From NCBI GenBank assembly GCA_937877605.1, contig CALFJA010000069.1, positions 1 to 39,667 on the forward strand: DNA of 39,667 nucleotides, read 5' to 3'. Origin of the DNA: an uncultured Prevotellaceae bacterium. Its GTDB lineage: Bacteria > Bacteroidota > Bacteroidia > Bacteroidales > Bacteroidaceae. Below, one piece after another: positions 1 to 6,211 of the stretch. The notes under the pieces were generated by a model. It made no database searches and was not told the origin of the DNA. It saw nothing but the letters and a program-made list of their open reading frames with translations. The first letter of the stretch is position 1; each line of letters begins with the position of its first letter. The position numbers were made by a program, and so were the translations under genes.

Positions 1-449
1 TCTTTCTTGTCGCTGACCAGTTTGCGCAGGATCATGATCATCACGATGGAGGTGGTCAGGTTGTCGAGGATGGCGCTGAGGAAGAAGGTCATGAAAGCGA
101 TGCGCCAGAGCAGTCCGCGTTTCGATTTTGTCTGCAAGGTGTCGCGCACGAAGTTGAATCCTCCGTTCTGGTCGACGAGTTCGACGATGGTCATGGCGCC
201 CATGAGGAAGAACAGCGTGGTGCTGGTGGAGCCGAGGTGTCGTTCAATCTCGGCACTGACTATCAGTGCTTTCTCCGCACCGATGGCATTGGTCAGATAT
301 TGTGATGGGTCTATCATGAACAGCGTCCAGCAGGCCACGAACATGAGCAGGGCAGTGGCTGCCTTGTTCACCTTTGTAAGACTTTCAATGGCAATGAAGA
401 AGTAGCCGATACAGAAAACTACGACGATTGCAAGTGTAAGTGTTGACAT
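1..449 (-). CDS. nhaD: NhaD-type Na+/H+ antiporter, N-terminal part
   Basis: Partial gene: the ATG is at 449-447 and the frame stays open for 149 codons to the window edge, so the C-terminal part is missing. The protein begins MSTLTLAIVVVFCIGYFFIA and continues with hydrophobic segments, a stretch reading FFLMGAMTIVELVDQNGGF, and then FLSAILDNLTTSIVMIMIL. The conserved ALLDNLTTSI-like motif of the NhaD/ion-transporter superfamily is clearly visible in that last stretch. The family exchanges Na+ for H+ across the inner membrane. It follows the acyl-CoA dehydrogenase on the same strand with a 165-bp gap filled by tandem octamers that abut the start codon. I see no separate promoter in that gap, so it may be read from the ETF operon. 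Family assignment is firm; the exact substrate is inferred. Confidence 0.85.
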   Translation of the reverse strand, partial: MSTLTLAIVVVFCIGYFFIAIESLTKVNKAATALLMFVACWTLFMIDPSQYLTNAIGAEKALIVSAEIERHLGSTSTTLFFLMGAMTIVELVDQNGGFNFVRDTLQTKSKRGLLWRIAFMTFFLSAILDNLTTSIVMIMILRKLVSDKK

Positions 450-453
450 GGTT

Positions 454-628
454 GTTTAGTCGTTTGGTTGTTTGGTTGTTTGGTTGTTTGGTTGTTTGGT
501 TGTTTGGTTGTTTGGTTCTCCCGACTCGCGAGCTCGTAGGAGCGCAGCAGCGAGCGGTTTGGTCGTTTAGTCGTTTAGTCGTTTGGTCGTTTAGTCGTTT
601 AGTCGTTTGGTCGTTTAGTCGTTTGGTT
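454..628. repeat. Tandem octamer repeat, two blocks around a 39-bp spacer
   Basis: Block 1 (454-517) holds eight 8-bp units: GTTTAGTC followed by seven GTTTGGTT. Block 2 (557-628) holds nine units that mix GTTTGGTC, GTTTAGTC and GTTTGGTT. The spacer 518-556 is GC-rich and contains CTCGCGAGCTCG. On the minus strand the units read AAACAACC, AAACGACT or AAACGACC. They supply the last codons and the TAA stop of the acyl-CoA dehydrogenase, then form the leader of the antiporter gene up to 4 nt before its ATG. Copy number could vary by slippage. Confidence 0.95.
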
Positions 629-2339
629 GTTCGGCAGCCCTGAAGTTTGCCAGGTTGCTTTCGTCGAATGTCTTGATGTAGGCAGCCTTGCCGGTGACAT
701 TCTCCTCGGCCATCTGCAGATAGACATGAGCCGACTTGGAGAACAGTTCGGGGGCCTTGGTGGCATCGTCGAGCAGCAGGAGCGACATCACAATCTCGCC
801 GGTCATGTCGTAGAGGCGGCGTGCCAGGAAGTCGTGCACCTCCTGGTTGTTCTTCTCCTTGACCAGGTTAATGCTCTGCTCGTAGGTCTCCACCATAGCC
901 TTTACGCGCTCCTTGAGCGGTTGCAGGTCGGCGGCGACCTCTCTTTCGAGCATTTCGTGGATGATGTTGAGGTAGGTGCCGTTGGTGATGTAGCGGATGG
1001 CTGCTACCACCTGCAGTTGTGTCGTACCCTCGTAGATGCTGAAGATGCGTGCATCGCGCATCAGTCGCTGACACTTGTATTCCATGATAAAGCCCGAGCC
1101 ACCGTGTATGGAAACACCGTCGTAGGCGTTTTGGTTGGCATATTCGGAGGTCATACCCTTTGCCAGCGGTGTGAAAGCGTCGGCCAGGCGGCTGTATTGT
1201 TTCAGTTCCTGCTTCTCCTCAAGGGTGAGCGGTCGGTCGCGCTGAATGTCCTCAAGTGCCTTGTAGACATCGACGAGGCGCGAGGTCTGGTAGAGGAGCG
1301 AGCGTCCTGCATCGAGTTTGGCCTTCATGCGGCTGAGCATGTCGTAGACGGCGGGGAAGTGTATGATTTCCTGTCCAAACTGTGCGCGCTCCTTGGCGTA
1401 GGCAAGTGCCTCGTTGTAGGCTTCCTGCGAGAGTCCGGTCGACTGGGCTGCAATGCCCAACCGTGCTCCGTTCATCAGAGCCATGACATATTTTATGAGT
1501 CCCAGTCGGGTGCTTCCGCAGAGTTCTGCCTTGGCGTTCTTGTAGGTAAGTTCGCAGGTGGGTGAGCCGTGTATGCCCAGTTTATGCTCGATGTGGCGCA
1601 CATCCACTCCGCCCTGCCGCTTGTCGTAGATGAACATGGAGAGTCCGCGGCCGTCTTTCGTACCTTCTTCGGAGCGTGCCAGCACGAGGTGAATGTCGGA
1701 ATCGCCGTTGGTGATGAAGCGTTTCACTCCGTTCAGCCGCCAGCAGTTTTCCTTTTCGTCGAAGGTGGCCTTGAGCATGACGCGCTGGAGGTCGCTGCCG
1801 GCATCGGGTTCGGTGAGGTCCATCGACATCGTTTCGCCCTGGCAGACGCGCGGAATGTACTTCTCGCGCTGCTCTTCGGAGCCGAACTCGTAGAGGGTCT
1901 CAATGCAGCTCTGCAGCGACCAGATGTTCTGGAAGCTGGCGTCGGCTGCCGAGATGAGTTCGCTGAGCATGGAGAATACGGTGCTTGGCAGGTTCAGTCC
2001 GCCGTAGCGGCGCGGCATGGTCACGCCGTAGAGTCCGGCCTTGCGGGTGGCGTCCATGTTCTCGAAGGTCTTGGAGGCATAGATCATGCGGCCGTTCTCG
2101 AGGTGCGGCCCTTCCAGGTCGACTGCCTCGGAGTTCGGGGCAATGATGTTCGCTGCGATGTCGCCTGTGAGATCCAGCACCTGGCGGTAGTTCTCGATGG
2201 CATCTTCAAAATCGACGGGAGCCTCGGGGTAGGTGTTTGCGTCGGCAAATCCTTTTTCCTTCAGTTCCACGATGCGCTTCATCAGCGGATGGCTCAGGTG
2301 AAACGCAATCTCTTTGTGGTCACTATAATAGTTTGACAT
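615..2339 (-). CDS. Acyl-CoA dehydrogenase with C-terminal extension
   Basis: 574-aa flavoprotein that oxidises an acyl-CoA to the enoyl-CoA and passes electrons to ETF, whose genes lie directly upstream. Visible family marks are the FAD/substrate region MDLTEPDAGSDLQ near residue 175, VKRFITNGDSDIH near 205, a central helical region with ERAQFGQ, and SIYEGTTQLQ, in which Glu437 is at the position of the usual catalytic base. About 110 further residues follow, matching the longer ACAD subclass with an extra C-terminal helical domain. The start MSNYYSDHKEI lies 11 nt after the etfA stop. The last residues and the TAA come from the tandem octamer repeat, so the natural C-terminus may have been remodelled. 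Chain-length specificity cannot be read from sequence alone. Confidence 0.93.
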   Translation of the reverse strand: MSNYYSDHKEIAFHLSHPLMKRIVELKEKGFADANTYPEAPVDFEDAIENYRQVLDLTGDIAANIIAPNSEAVDLEGPHLENGRMIYASKTFENMDATRKAGLYGVTMPRRYGGLNLPSTVFSMLSELISAADASFQNIWSLQSCIETLYEFGSEEQREKYIPRVCQGETMSMDLTEPDAGSDLQRVMLKATFDEKENCWRLNGVKRFITNGDSDIHLVLARSEEGTKDGRGLSMFIYDKRQGGVDVRHIEHKLGIHGSPTCELTYKNAKAELCGSTRLGLIKYVMALMNGARLGIAAQSTGLSQEAYNEALAYAKERAQFGQEIIHFPAVYDMLSRMKAKLDAGRSLLYQTSRLVDVYKALEDIQRDRPLTLEEKQELKQYSRLADAFTPLAKGMTSEYANQNAYDGVSIHGGSGFIMEYKCQRLMRDARIFSIYEGTTQLQVVAAIRYITNGTYLNIIHEMLEREVAADLQPLKERVKAMVETYEQSINLVKEKNNQEVHDFLARRLYDMTGEIVMSLLLLDDATKAPELFSKSAHVYLQMAEENVTGKAAYIKTFDESNLANFRAAEQPND

Positions 2340-2350
2340 AGTCTTGTGTG

Positions 2351-3451
2351 TTACTTGGTGTTCTGCTTATAGTATTTGATTAACTTCGGTACTACCTCTT
2401 CGACGGTGCCCACGATGACATAGTCGGCAATGCGGTTGATGGGCGCATCAGGGTCGGAATTTATCGAAATGATGATGCCCGAGTCCTGCATACCTGCAAT
2501 ATGCTGTATCTGTCCGCTGATACCGCAGGCGATGTAGACCTTGGGATGCACGGTTATGCCGGTCTGTCCAATCTGCCGGTCGTGGTCAATCCACCCAGCG
2601 TCGACGGCAGCGCGTGAGCCTCCCACCTCTCCGTGTAGAACCTTTGCCAGTTGGAAGAGTTGGTCGAACCCTTCTTTCGAGCCCACGCCGTAGCCTCCTG
2701 CCACCACGATGGGGGCGCCCTTGAGGTTGTGGCGGGCGGCTTCCACATGATGGTCGAGCACCTTTACTACGAATGCTTCAGGCGAGACATAGTCGGCCAC
2801 ATTGGGATAGACCACCTCGCCGCGGGCCTTTCCTTCGTAGAGGGCTTTCTGCATCACGCCGGAGCGGACGGTGGCCATCTGCGGACGGTGGTCGGGATTG
2901 ACGATGGTAGCCACGATGTTGCCTCCGAAGGCGGGGCGAATCTGATAGAGCAGGTTCTCGTAGTGCTTTTCGGTTTTCTTGTCGTCGTAGTCGCCGATTT
3001 CCAGTTCCGTACAGTCGGCGGTGAGTCCTGATGTGAGCGATGACGACACCCGGGGGCCGAGGTCGCGTCCGATGACGGTGGCACCGAGCAGGCAAATCTG
3101 CGGTTTTTCCTGCTTGAAGAGGTTTACGACAATGTCGGTGTGCGGTGCGGAGGTGTAGGGGAAGAGTCCCTCAGCGTCGAAGACGAAGAGCTTGTCGACG
3201 CCGTATGGTAGGATTTGGTCTTCCACCTTTCCCTTGATACCGGAGCCTGCAACGATGGCGTGGAGTTCAACGCCGAGCTGGTTGGCGAGTTTGCGTCCTT
3301 TGGTGAGCAACTCCTGAGATACTTCCTGTACCTGTGTACCTTCTATCTCAACATAAACAAACACGGCCTCACCCCCGGCTCCTCTCCCAGAGGCGAGGGG
3401 AGTGGTTACTTCCGCATTTGGATTAATTGTCGGCTTGTTATTTTCACTCAT
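2351..3451 (-). CDS. etfA: Electron transfer flavoprotein alpha subunit, repeat-derived N-terminus
   Basis: 366 aa. The FAD-binding C-terminal domain is plain: GAPIVVAGGYGVGSKEGFDQ, then GQTGITVHPKVYIACGISGQ, then INSDPDAPINRIADYVIVG. The protein forms a heterodimer with EtfB and carries electrons from acyl-CoA dehydrogenase. The canonical family start seems to be VFVYVEIEGTQ at about residue 30. The preceding residues include TTPLASGRGAGGEA, which is the translation of a GC-rich palindromic repeat at 3366-3402. The ATG overlaps the TGA of the upstream DUF559 ORF as ATGA, so translation may be coupled. No other start lies between the repeat and the conserved core, so the extension is probably part of the protein. 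Confidence 0.95.
   Translation of the reverse strand: MSENNKPTINPNAEVTTPLASGRGAGGEAVFVYVEIEGTQVQEVSQELLTKGRKLANQLGVELHAIVAGSGIKGKVEDQILPYGVDKLFVFDAEGLFPYTSAPHTDIVVNLFKQEKPQICLLGATVIGRDLGPRVSSSLTSGLTADCTELEIGDYDDKKTEKHYENLLYQIRPAFGGNIVATIVNPDHRPQMATVRSGVMQKALYEGKARGEVVYPNVADYVSPEAFVVKVLDHHVEAARHNLKGAPIVVAGGYGVGSKEGFDQLFQLAKVLHGEVGGSRAAVDAGWIDHDRQIGQTGITVHPKVYIACGISGQIQHIAGMQDSGIIISINSDPDAPINRIADYVIVGTVEEVVPKLIKYYKQNTK
3366..3402 (-). repeat. GC-rich palindromic repeat, copy A, inside etfA
   Basis: The minus strand reads CTCCCCTCGCCTCTGGGAGA then GGAGCCGGGGGTGAGGC. It matches copy B at 3841-3876 nearly base for base but in the opposite orientation. The first part can fold into a hairpin of the type CTC..CCTC/GAGG..GAG. 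The copy lies within the reading frame of etfA and is translated as PLASGRGAGGE. Confidence 0.85.
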
Positions 3452-3825
3452 AAGTAAATATCTATTTTGTTAATAATCTTGTTTATTACATCTTCCAGAT
3501 GCTCAATCACTTCCTTGTTGGAAAATCGGATTTCATGAAATCCTTGCCCTTCCAGATATTGTGTCCTTAACCTGTCCAGTTCCTGCTGTTGAGGCTCTTG
3601 ATGGTATCCTCCGTCTATTTCAATGACGAGTCGGCTGTCGCTATTGAAGAAATCTACTATGAAATCGCCTATAATGTGCTGGCGTCTGAACTTTAGTCCT
3701 GGTATTTTTCGCAACCTTTCCCATAGAATGGTTTCGGTTTAGCCCATCTTTGAACGATTTTTCCGTGCTAAAGTTTTGAGTAGGAGGTAACTGTTTGGCG
3801 TTGCCGTTTGATAATCCCGTTTCAT
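3448..3825 (-). pseudogene. DUF559 (Vsr-like) endonuclease ORF with in-frame stop
   Basis: Read from the ATG at 3825-3823, the frame gives MKRDYQTATPNSYLLLKTLA, then RKNRSKMG, then a TAA at 3741-3739 (codon 29), then TETILWERLRKIPGLKFRRQ and on through IVDFFNSDSRLVIEIDGGYH to the TGA at 3450-3448. The segments before and after the stop align in one frame to the DUF559 pattern (ARxNR..MT.AE..LWERLR..GLKFRRQ..IG.YIVDF..LVIEIDGxxH), so one base change seems to have broken a 125-aa gene. The Asp and Glu of VIEIDGGYH, shared with the PD-(D/E)XK/Vsr fold, are kept. The 88-aa part after the stop could still be made from the TTG at 3714. The ORF sits between etfB and etfA, where an unrelated gene is unexpected. 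Biochemical role is unknown. Confidence 0.85.
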
Positions 3826-3840
3826 GAAAAGGAGTGTCTG

Positions 3841-3876
3841 CTCCCCTCTCATCAGGGAGAGGAGCGGGGGAGAGGC
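3841..3876 (+). repeat. GC-rich palindromic repeat, copy B
   Basis: Reads CTCCCCTCTCATCAGGGAGA then GGAGCGGGGGAGAGGC. It lies between the etfB stop (3882) and the ATG of the DUF559 ORF (3825). It is an inverted counterpart of copy A, so the DUF559 ORF is bracketed by the pair. Hairpin-forming. Confidence 0.85.
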
Positions 3877-3881
3877 TGTCT

Positions 3882-4751
3882 TTATCCGATTATTTTTTCT
3901 TCCAACAGTTCTTTAATCATTCCTTCTACATCGCAGTCCGAGGCGGTGAGCGTCTTCGACTCCTTTGCCTGGAACACGATGTTCTTCACTGCCTTTACCT
4001 TTGTGGGGCTTCCGGCGAGTCCGCACTGTTCGGGGTCACCGTCGACATCGGCCACTGACCACTGGTTGAGGGTGAGGTAAGGGCGTTCGTCGTAGAGTTC
4101 GGCATGTGGACAGTCGGGGGTGCGTTCCATGGGGCAGGTGGCATACTTGTACTTCATGACTAGCCTGGCATTCTGCGGGCGGCAGGGCGCTGCCGTTCCG
4201 TTCACGGTGATGACGACGGGCAGGGGTGCCTCTACGGTTTCCACGCCGCCGTCGATCATGCGGCGGATGAGGGCCTTGCCGTCCTCCACCTTGAGGATTT
4301 CCTCGGCATAGGTCACCTGGTTCAGTCCGAGTTTCTGTGCCACTTGGGGGCCCACCTGTGCGGTATCGCCGTCGATGGCCTGCCTGCCTCCGATGACGAT
4401 GTCTACATTACCGATTTTCTTGATGGCGGTGGCAAGGGCGTAGCTGGTGGCCAGCGTGTCGGCACCTGCAAAGAGGCGGTCGGTCAGCAGCCATCCGGTG
4501 TCGCAGCCGCGGTAGAGTCCCTGGCGGATGATTTCGCCGGCGCGGGGAGGTCCCATGGTCAGGATGCCCACGGTGGTCCCCGGGTGCTGCTCTTTCAGAC
4601 GGAGTGCCTGTTCGAGCGCATTAAGGTCTTCGGGATTGAAAATGGCGGGAAGGGCAGCGCGGTTCACGGTGCCTTCGGCTGTCATCGCGTCCTTTCCCAC
4701 ATTCCGAGTGTCGGGTACTTGCTTGGCAAGCACTACAATTCTTAAACTCAT
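3882..4751 (-). CDS. etfB: Electron transfer flavoprotein beta subunit
   Basis: 289 aa. It opens with MSLRIVVLAKQVPDTRNV and contains FNPEDLNALEQALRLKE, IIRQGLYRGCDTGWLLTDR and IVIGGRQAIDGDTAQVGPQ, the AMP/nucleotide-binding signature region of EtfB. It pairs with EtfA as electron carrier for the acyl-CoA dehydrogenase encoded downstream. In anaerobes some EtfAB are bifurcating, and the sequence alone does not settle which kind this is. It is the first gene of the minus-strand unit, 44 nt downstream of a strong promoter (-7 box 4796-4803). The leader before the ATG is A-rich (ACAACTAACAACACAACAAT) and lacks a Shine-Dalgarno sequence, as is common in this phylum. Confidence 0.95.
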   Translation of the reverse strand: MSLRIVVLAKQVPDTRNVGKDAMTAEGTVNRAALPAIFNPEDLNALEQALRLKEQHPGTTVGILTMGPPRAGEIIRQGLYRGCDTGWLLTDRLFAGADTLATSYALATAIKKIGNVDIVIGGRQAIDGDTAQVGPQVAQKLGLNQVTYAEEILKVEDGKALIRRMIDGGVETVEAPLPVVITVNGTAAPCRPQNARLVMKYKYATCPMERTPDCPHAELYDERPYLTLNQWSVADVDGDPEQCGLAGSPTKVKAVKNIVFQAKESKTLTASDCDVEGMIKELLEEKIIG

Positions 4752-4795
4752 ATTGTTGTGTTGTTAGTTGTGTACATATTTATATATGGCGGTCG

Positions 4796-4827
4796 CAAAA
4801 GTACGCTTTTTTTATGGTGCGACCAAA
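4796..4827 (-). promoter_or_regulatory. Promoter of etfB operon
   Basis: On the minus strand, TTTG (4827-4824) is followed after 20 nt by TACTTTTG (4803-4796). This fits the Bacteroidetes -33/-7 consensus TTTG-N19-21-TAnnTTTG. Confidence 0.75.
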
Positions 4828-4835
4828 TTCTTCGG

Positions 4836-4847
4836 CCGAATATTCGG
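4836..4847. promoter_or_regulatory. Palindrome upstream of etfB promoter
   Basis: CCGAATATTCGG is a perfect 12-bp palindrome 8 bp upstream of the -33 element of etfB. Its position suits a dimeric regulator, but no regulator is identified. Confidence 0.35.
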
Positions 4848-4917
4848 TTTTTCGGCAGGCAATTTCCCATGTTTTGAAAACGCTTGCGGGACAGTCGGCC
4901 AACATGCTTCAGACAGC

Positions 4918-5014
4918 CGTTTTCCAATTGAGCCCCAAATGCATTGCGTTTGGGCTCCTTTTGGCATGCGTTTGGGCTCCATTTGGATTGTGTTTGGGGC
5001 TCAAACGGAAAACG
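4918..5014. repeat. Inverted-ended ~95-bp intergenic element, copy 1
   Basis: Begins CGTTTTCCAATTGAGCCCC and ends GGGGCTCAAACGGAAAACG, which are imperfect inverted ends. The interior repeats GCGTTTGGGCTCC. Length is 97 bp. It aligns over its length to the copy at 23808-23902. Confidence 0.8.
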
Positions 5015-5135
5015 CACAGGCACCTTCTGGTGTGCAATCGATGCAAGCCTTTGGCAAACAATGGGTTAAATGCTGTTCTTGCCAGCCGCCATTCTGCCGA
5101 TTTCGCCATCGGAGAAGAAAAGAAGCCGGCGGACA

Positions 5136-5166
5136 TTGATTATTTTGAAGAAAACTTTTATCTTTG
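5136..5166 (+). promoter_or_regulatory. Promoter of ddh
   Basis: TTG (5136-5138) is followed after 20 nt by TATCTTTG (5159-5166), a close match to the Bacteroidetes consensus. Transcription would start near 5173, which places the first usable ATG at 5235 and excludes earlier starts. Confidence 0.75.
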
Positions 5167-5234
5167 CGAAGAAAAACCAAACCGCTCGGGCTCAGCCCGC
5201 TTATATGAGCGAAGCAAATCTTAAGAACCTATAT

Positions 5235-6134
5235 ATGAAGAAAATCAGAGCCGCCGTAGTAGGCTACGGCAACATCGGTCGGTATGCAGTAGAGGCTCTG
5301 GAGGCCGCTCCCGACTTTGAGATAGCTGGCATCGTGCGCCGTCAGGGTGCCCAGGACAAACCACTGGAACTGACTCCCTACAAGGTGGTGGCCGACATCC
5401 GGGAACTGGACCATGTGGATGTGGCCATCCTGGCCACCCCCACCCGCAGTTGCCCTGAGTACGCCAAACAGATGCTCCCTCTGGGAATCAACACCGTAGA
5501 CTCGTTCGACATCCACGGCAGTATTGTCGACTACCGTCGCGAACTGATGCCGCTGAACAAGGAAACAGGCACCGTCAGCGTGATAGCCGCCGGCTGGGAT
5601 CCAGGCAGTGACAGCATTGTGCGCACCCTGATGCAGAGCCTGGCACCCAAAGGACTGTCGTACACCAACTTCGGTCCCGGCATGTCGATGGGGCACAGCG
5701 TCTGCGTGCGCGGCAAGGAAGGCGTGCGCAACGCCCTCTCCATGACCATCCCGCTGGGCGAAGGCATCCACCGCCGCATGGTCTATGTGGAACTGGAAGA
5801 GGGAGCCAGTCTCGAAGAGGTGACACGACAGATAAAGGCCGACCCCTACTTCGCCTCCGACGAGACCCATGTGTTCCAGGTGGAGAGCGTGGACGATGTC
5901 CGCGACATGGGACACGGCGTCGACCTGGTGCGCAAGGGCGTCAGCGGCAAGACCCAGAACCAGCACCTCCAGTTCAAGATGAGCATCAACAATCCGGCAC
6001 TGACCGGACAGGTGCTGGTCAATGTGGCCCGTGCCACCATGCGGCTCCAGCCAGGGTGCTACACCATGGTGGAGATACCGGTGATAGACATGCTCCCAGG
6101 CGAGCGCGAAGAACTCATCGCACACCTCGTGTAG
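5235..6134 (+). CDS. ddh: meso-Diaminopimelate D-dehydrogenase
   Basis: 299 aa. NADPH-dependent enzyme that converts L-tetrahydrodipicolinate plus ammonia to meso-2,6-diaminopimelate in one step, feeding lysine and peptidoglycan synthesis. It starts MKKIRAAVVGYGNIGRYAVE, a Rossmann motif with GYGNIG. Family segments LATPTRSCPEYAKQMLPLGI, TVDSFDIHG, IAAGWDPGSDS and NFGPGMSMGHSV follow. Length equals the family norm. The frame is open for 55 codons upstream, but the -7 box at 5159-5166 lies inside that extension, so MKKIRA is the start. A symporter gene follows 77 bp later. The aspartate-semialdehyde dehydrogenase of the same pathway is at 17263. Confidence 0.95.
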   Translation: MKKIRAAVVGYGNIGRYAVEALEAAPDFEIAGIVRRQGAQDKPLELTPYKVVADIRELDHVDVAILATPTRSCPEYAKQMLPLGINTVDSFDIHGSIVDYRRELMPLNKETGTVSVIAAGWDPGSDSIVRTLMQSLAPKGLSYTNFGPGMSMGHSVCVRGKEGVRNALSMTIPLGEGIHRRMVYVELEEGASLEEVTRQIKADPYFASDETHVFQVESVDDVRDMGHGVDLVRKGVSGKTQNQHLQFKMSINNPALTGQVLVNVARATMRLQPGCYTMVEIPVIDMLPGEREELIAHLV

Positions 6135-6211
6135 TGGGACAATAGACAATAACCAATAGCCAGTAAACAATTGACATTAGGCAATAGACAATAACCAATT
6201 GTTCGAGAAGG
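6135..6211. repeat. Degenerate short repeat run before the symporter gene
   Basis: The gap is filled with variants of CAATAACCAAT and GACAATA. The piece CATTAGGCAATA here recurs in the run at 7657-7693 on the other side of the symporter gene. It runs almost up to the symporter start codon. Confidence 0.7.

Larger units (their letters stand above)
4752..5234. other. Divergent intergenic region etfB/ddh
   Basis: No gene is seen here. It holds the etfB promoter (4796-4827, minus), a 12-bp palindrome (4836-4847), a 97-bp inverted-ended repeat element (4918-5014) and the ddh promoter (5136-5166, plus). Open frames in this stretch show no family resemblance. Confidence 0.7.

Noticed and set aside
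454..628. Possible CRISPR array
   Set aside because: Units are 8 bp, directly tandem, without spacers of regular length, and no cas gene is present.
440..643. Plus-strand frame rich in VVWLFGCL repeats
   Set aside because: It is only the translation of the octamer array and its spacer; no gene-like start or family.
3834..4080. Short plus-strand frames over the palindromic repeat and etfB 3' end
   Set aside because: Antisense to etfB, with the repeat translated as SSGRGAGER; not genes.
5229..6170. 313-codon minus-strand open frame
   Set aside because: Antisense shadow of ddh. Similar shadows at 627-1565 and 1569-2336 over the acyl-CoA dehydrogenase were dropped for the same reason.
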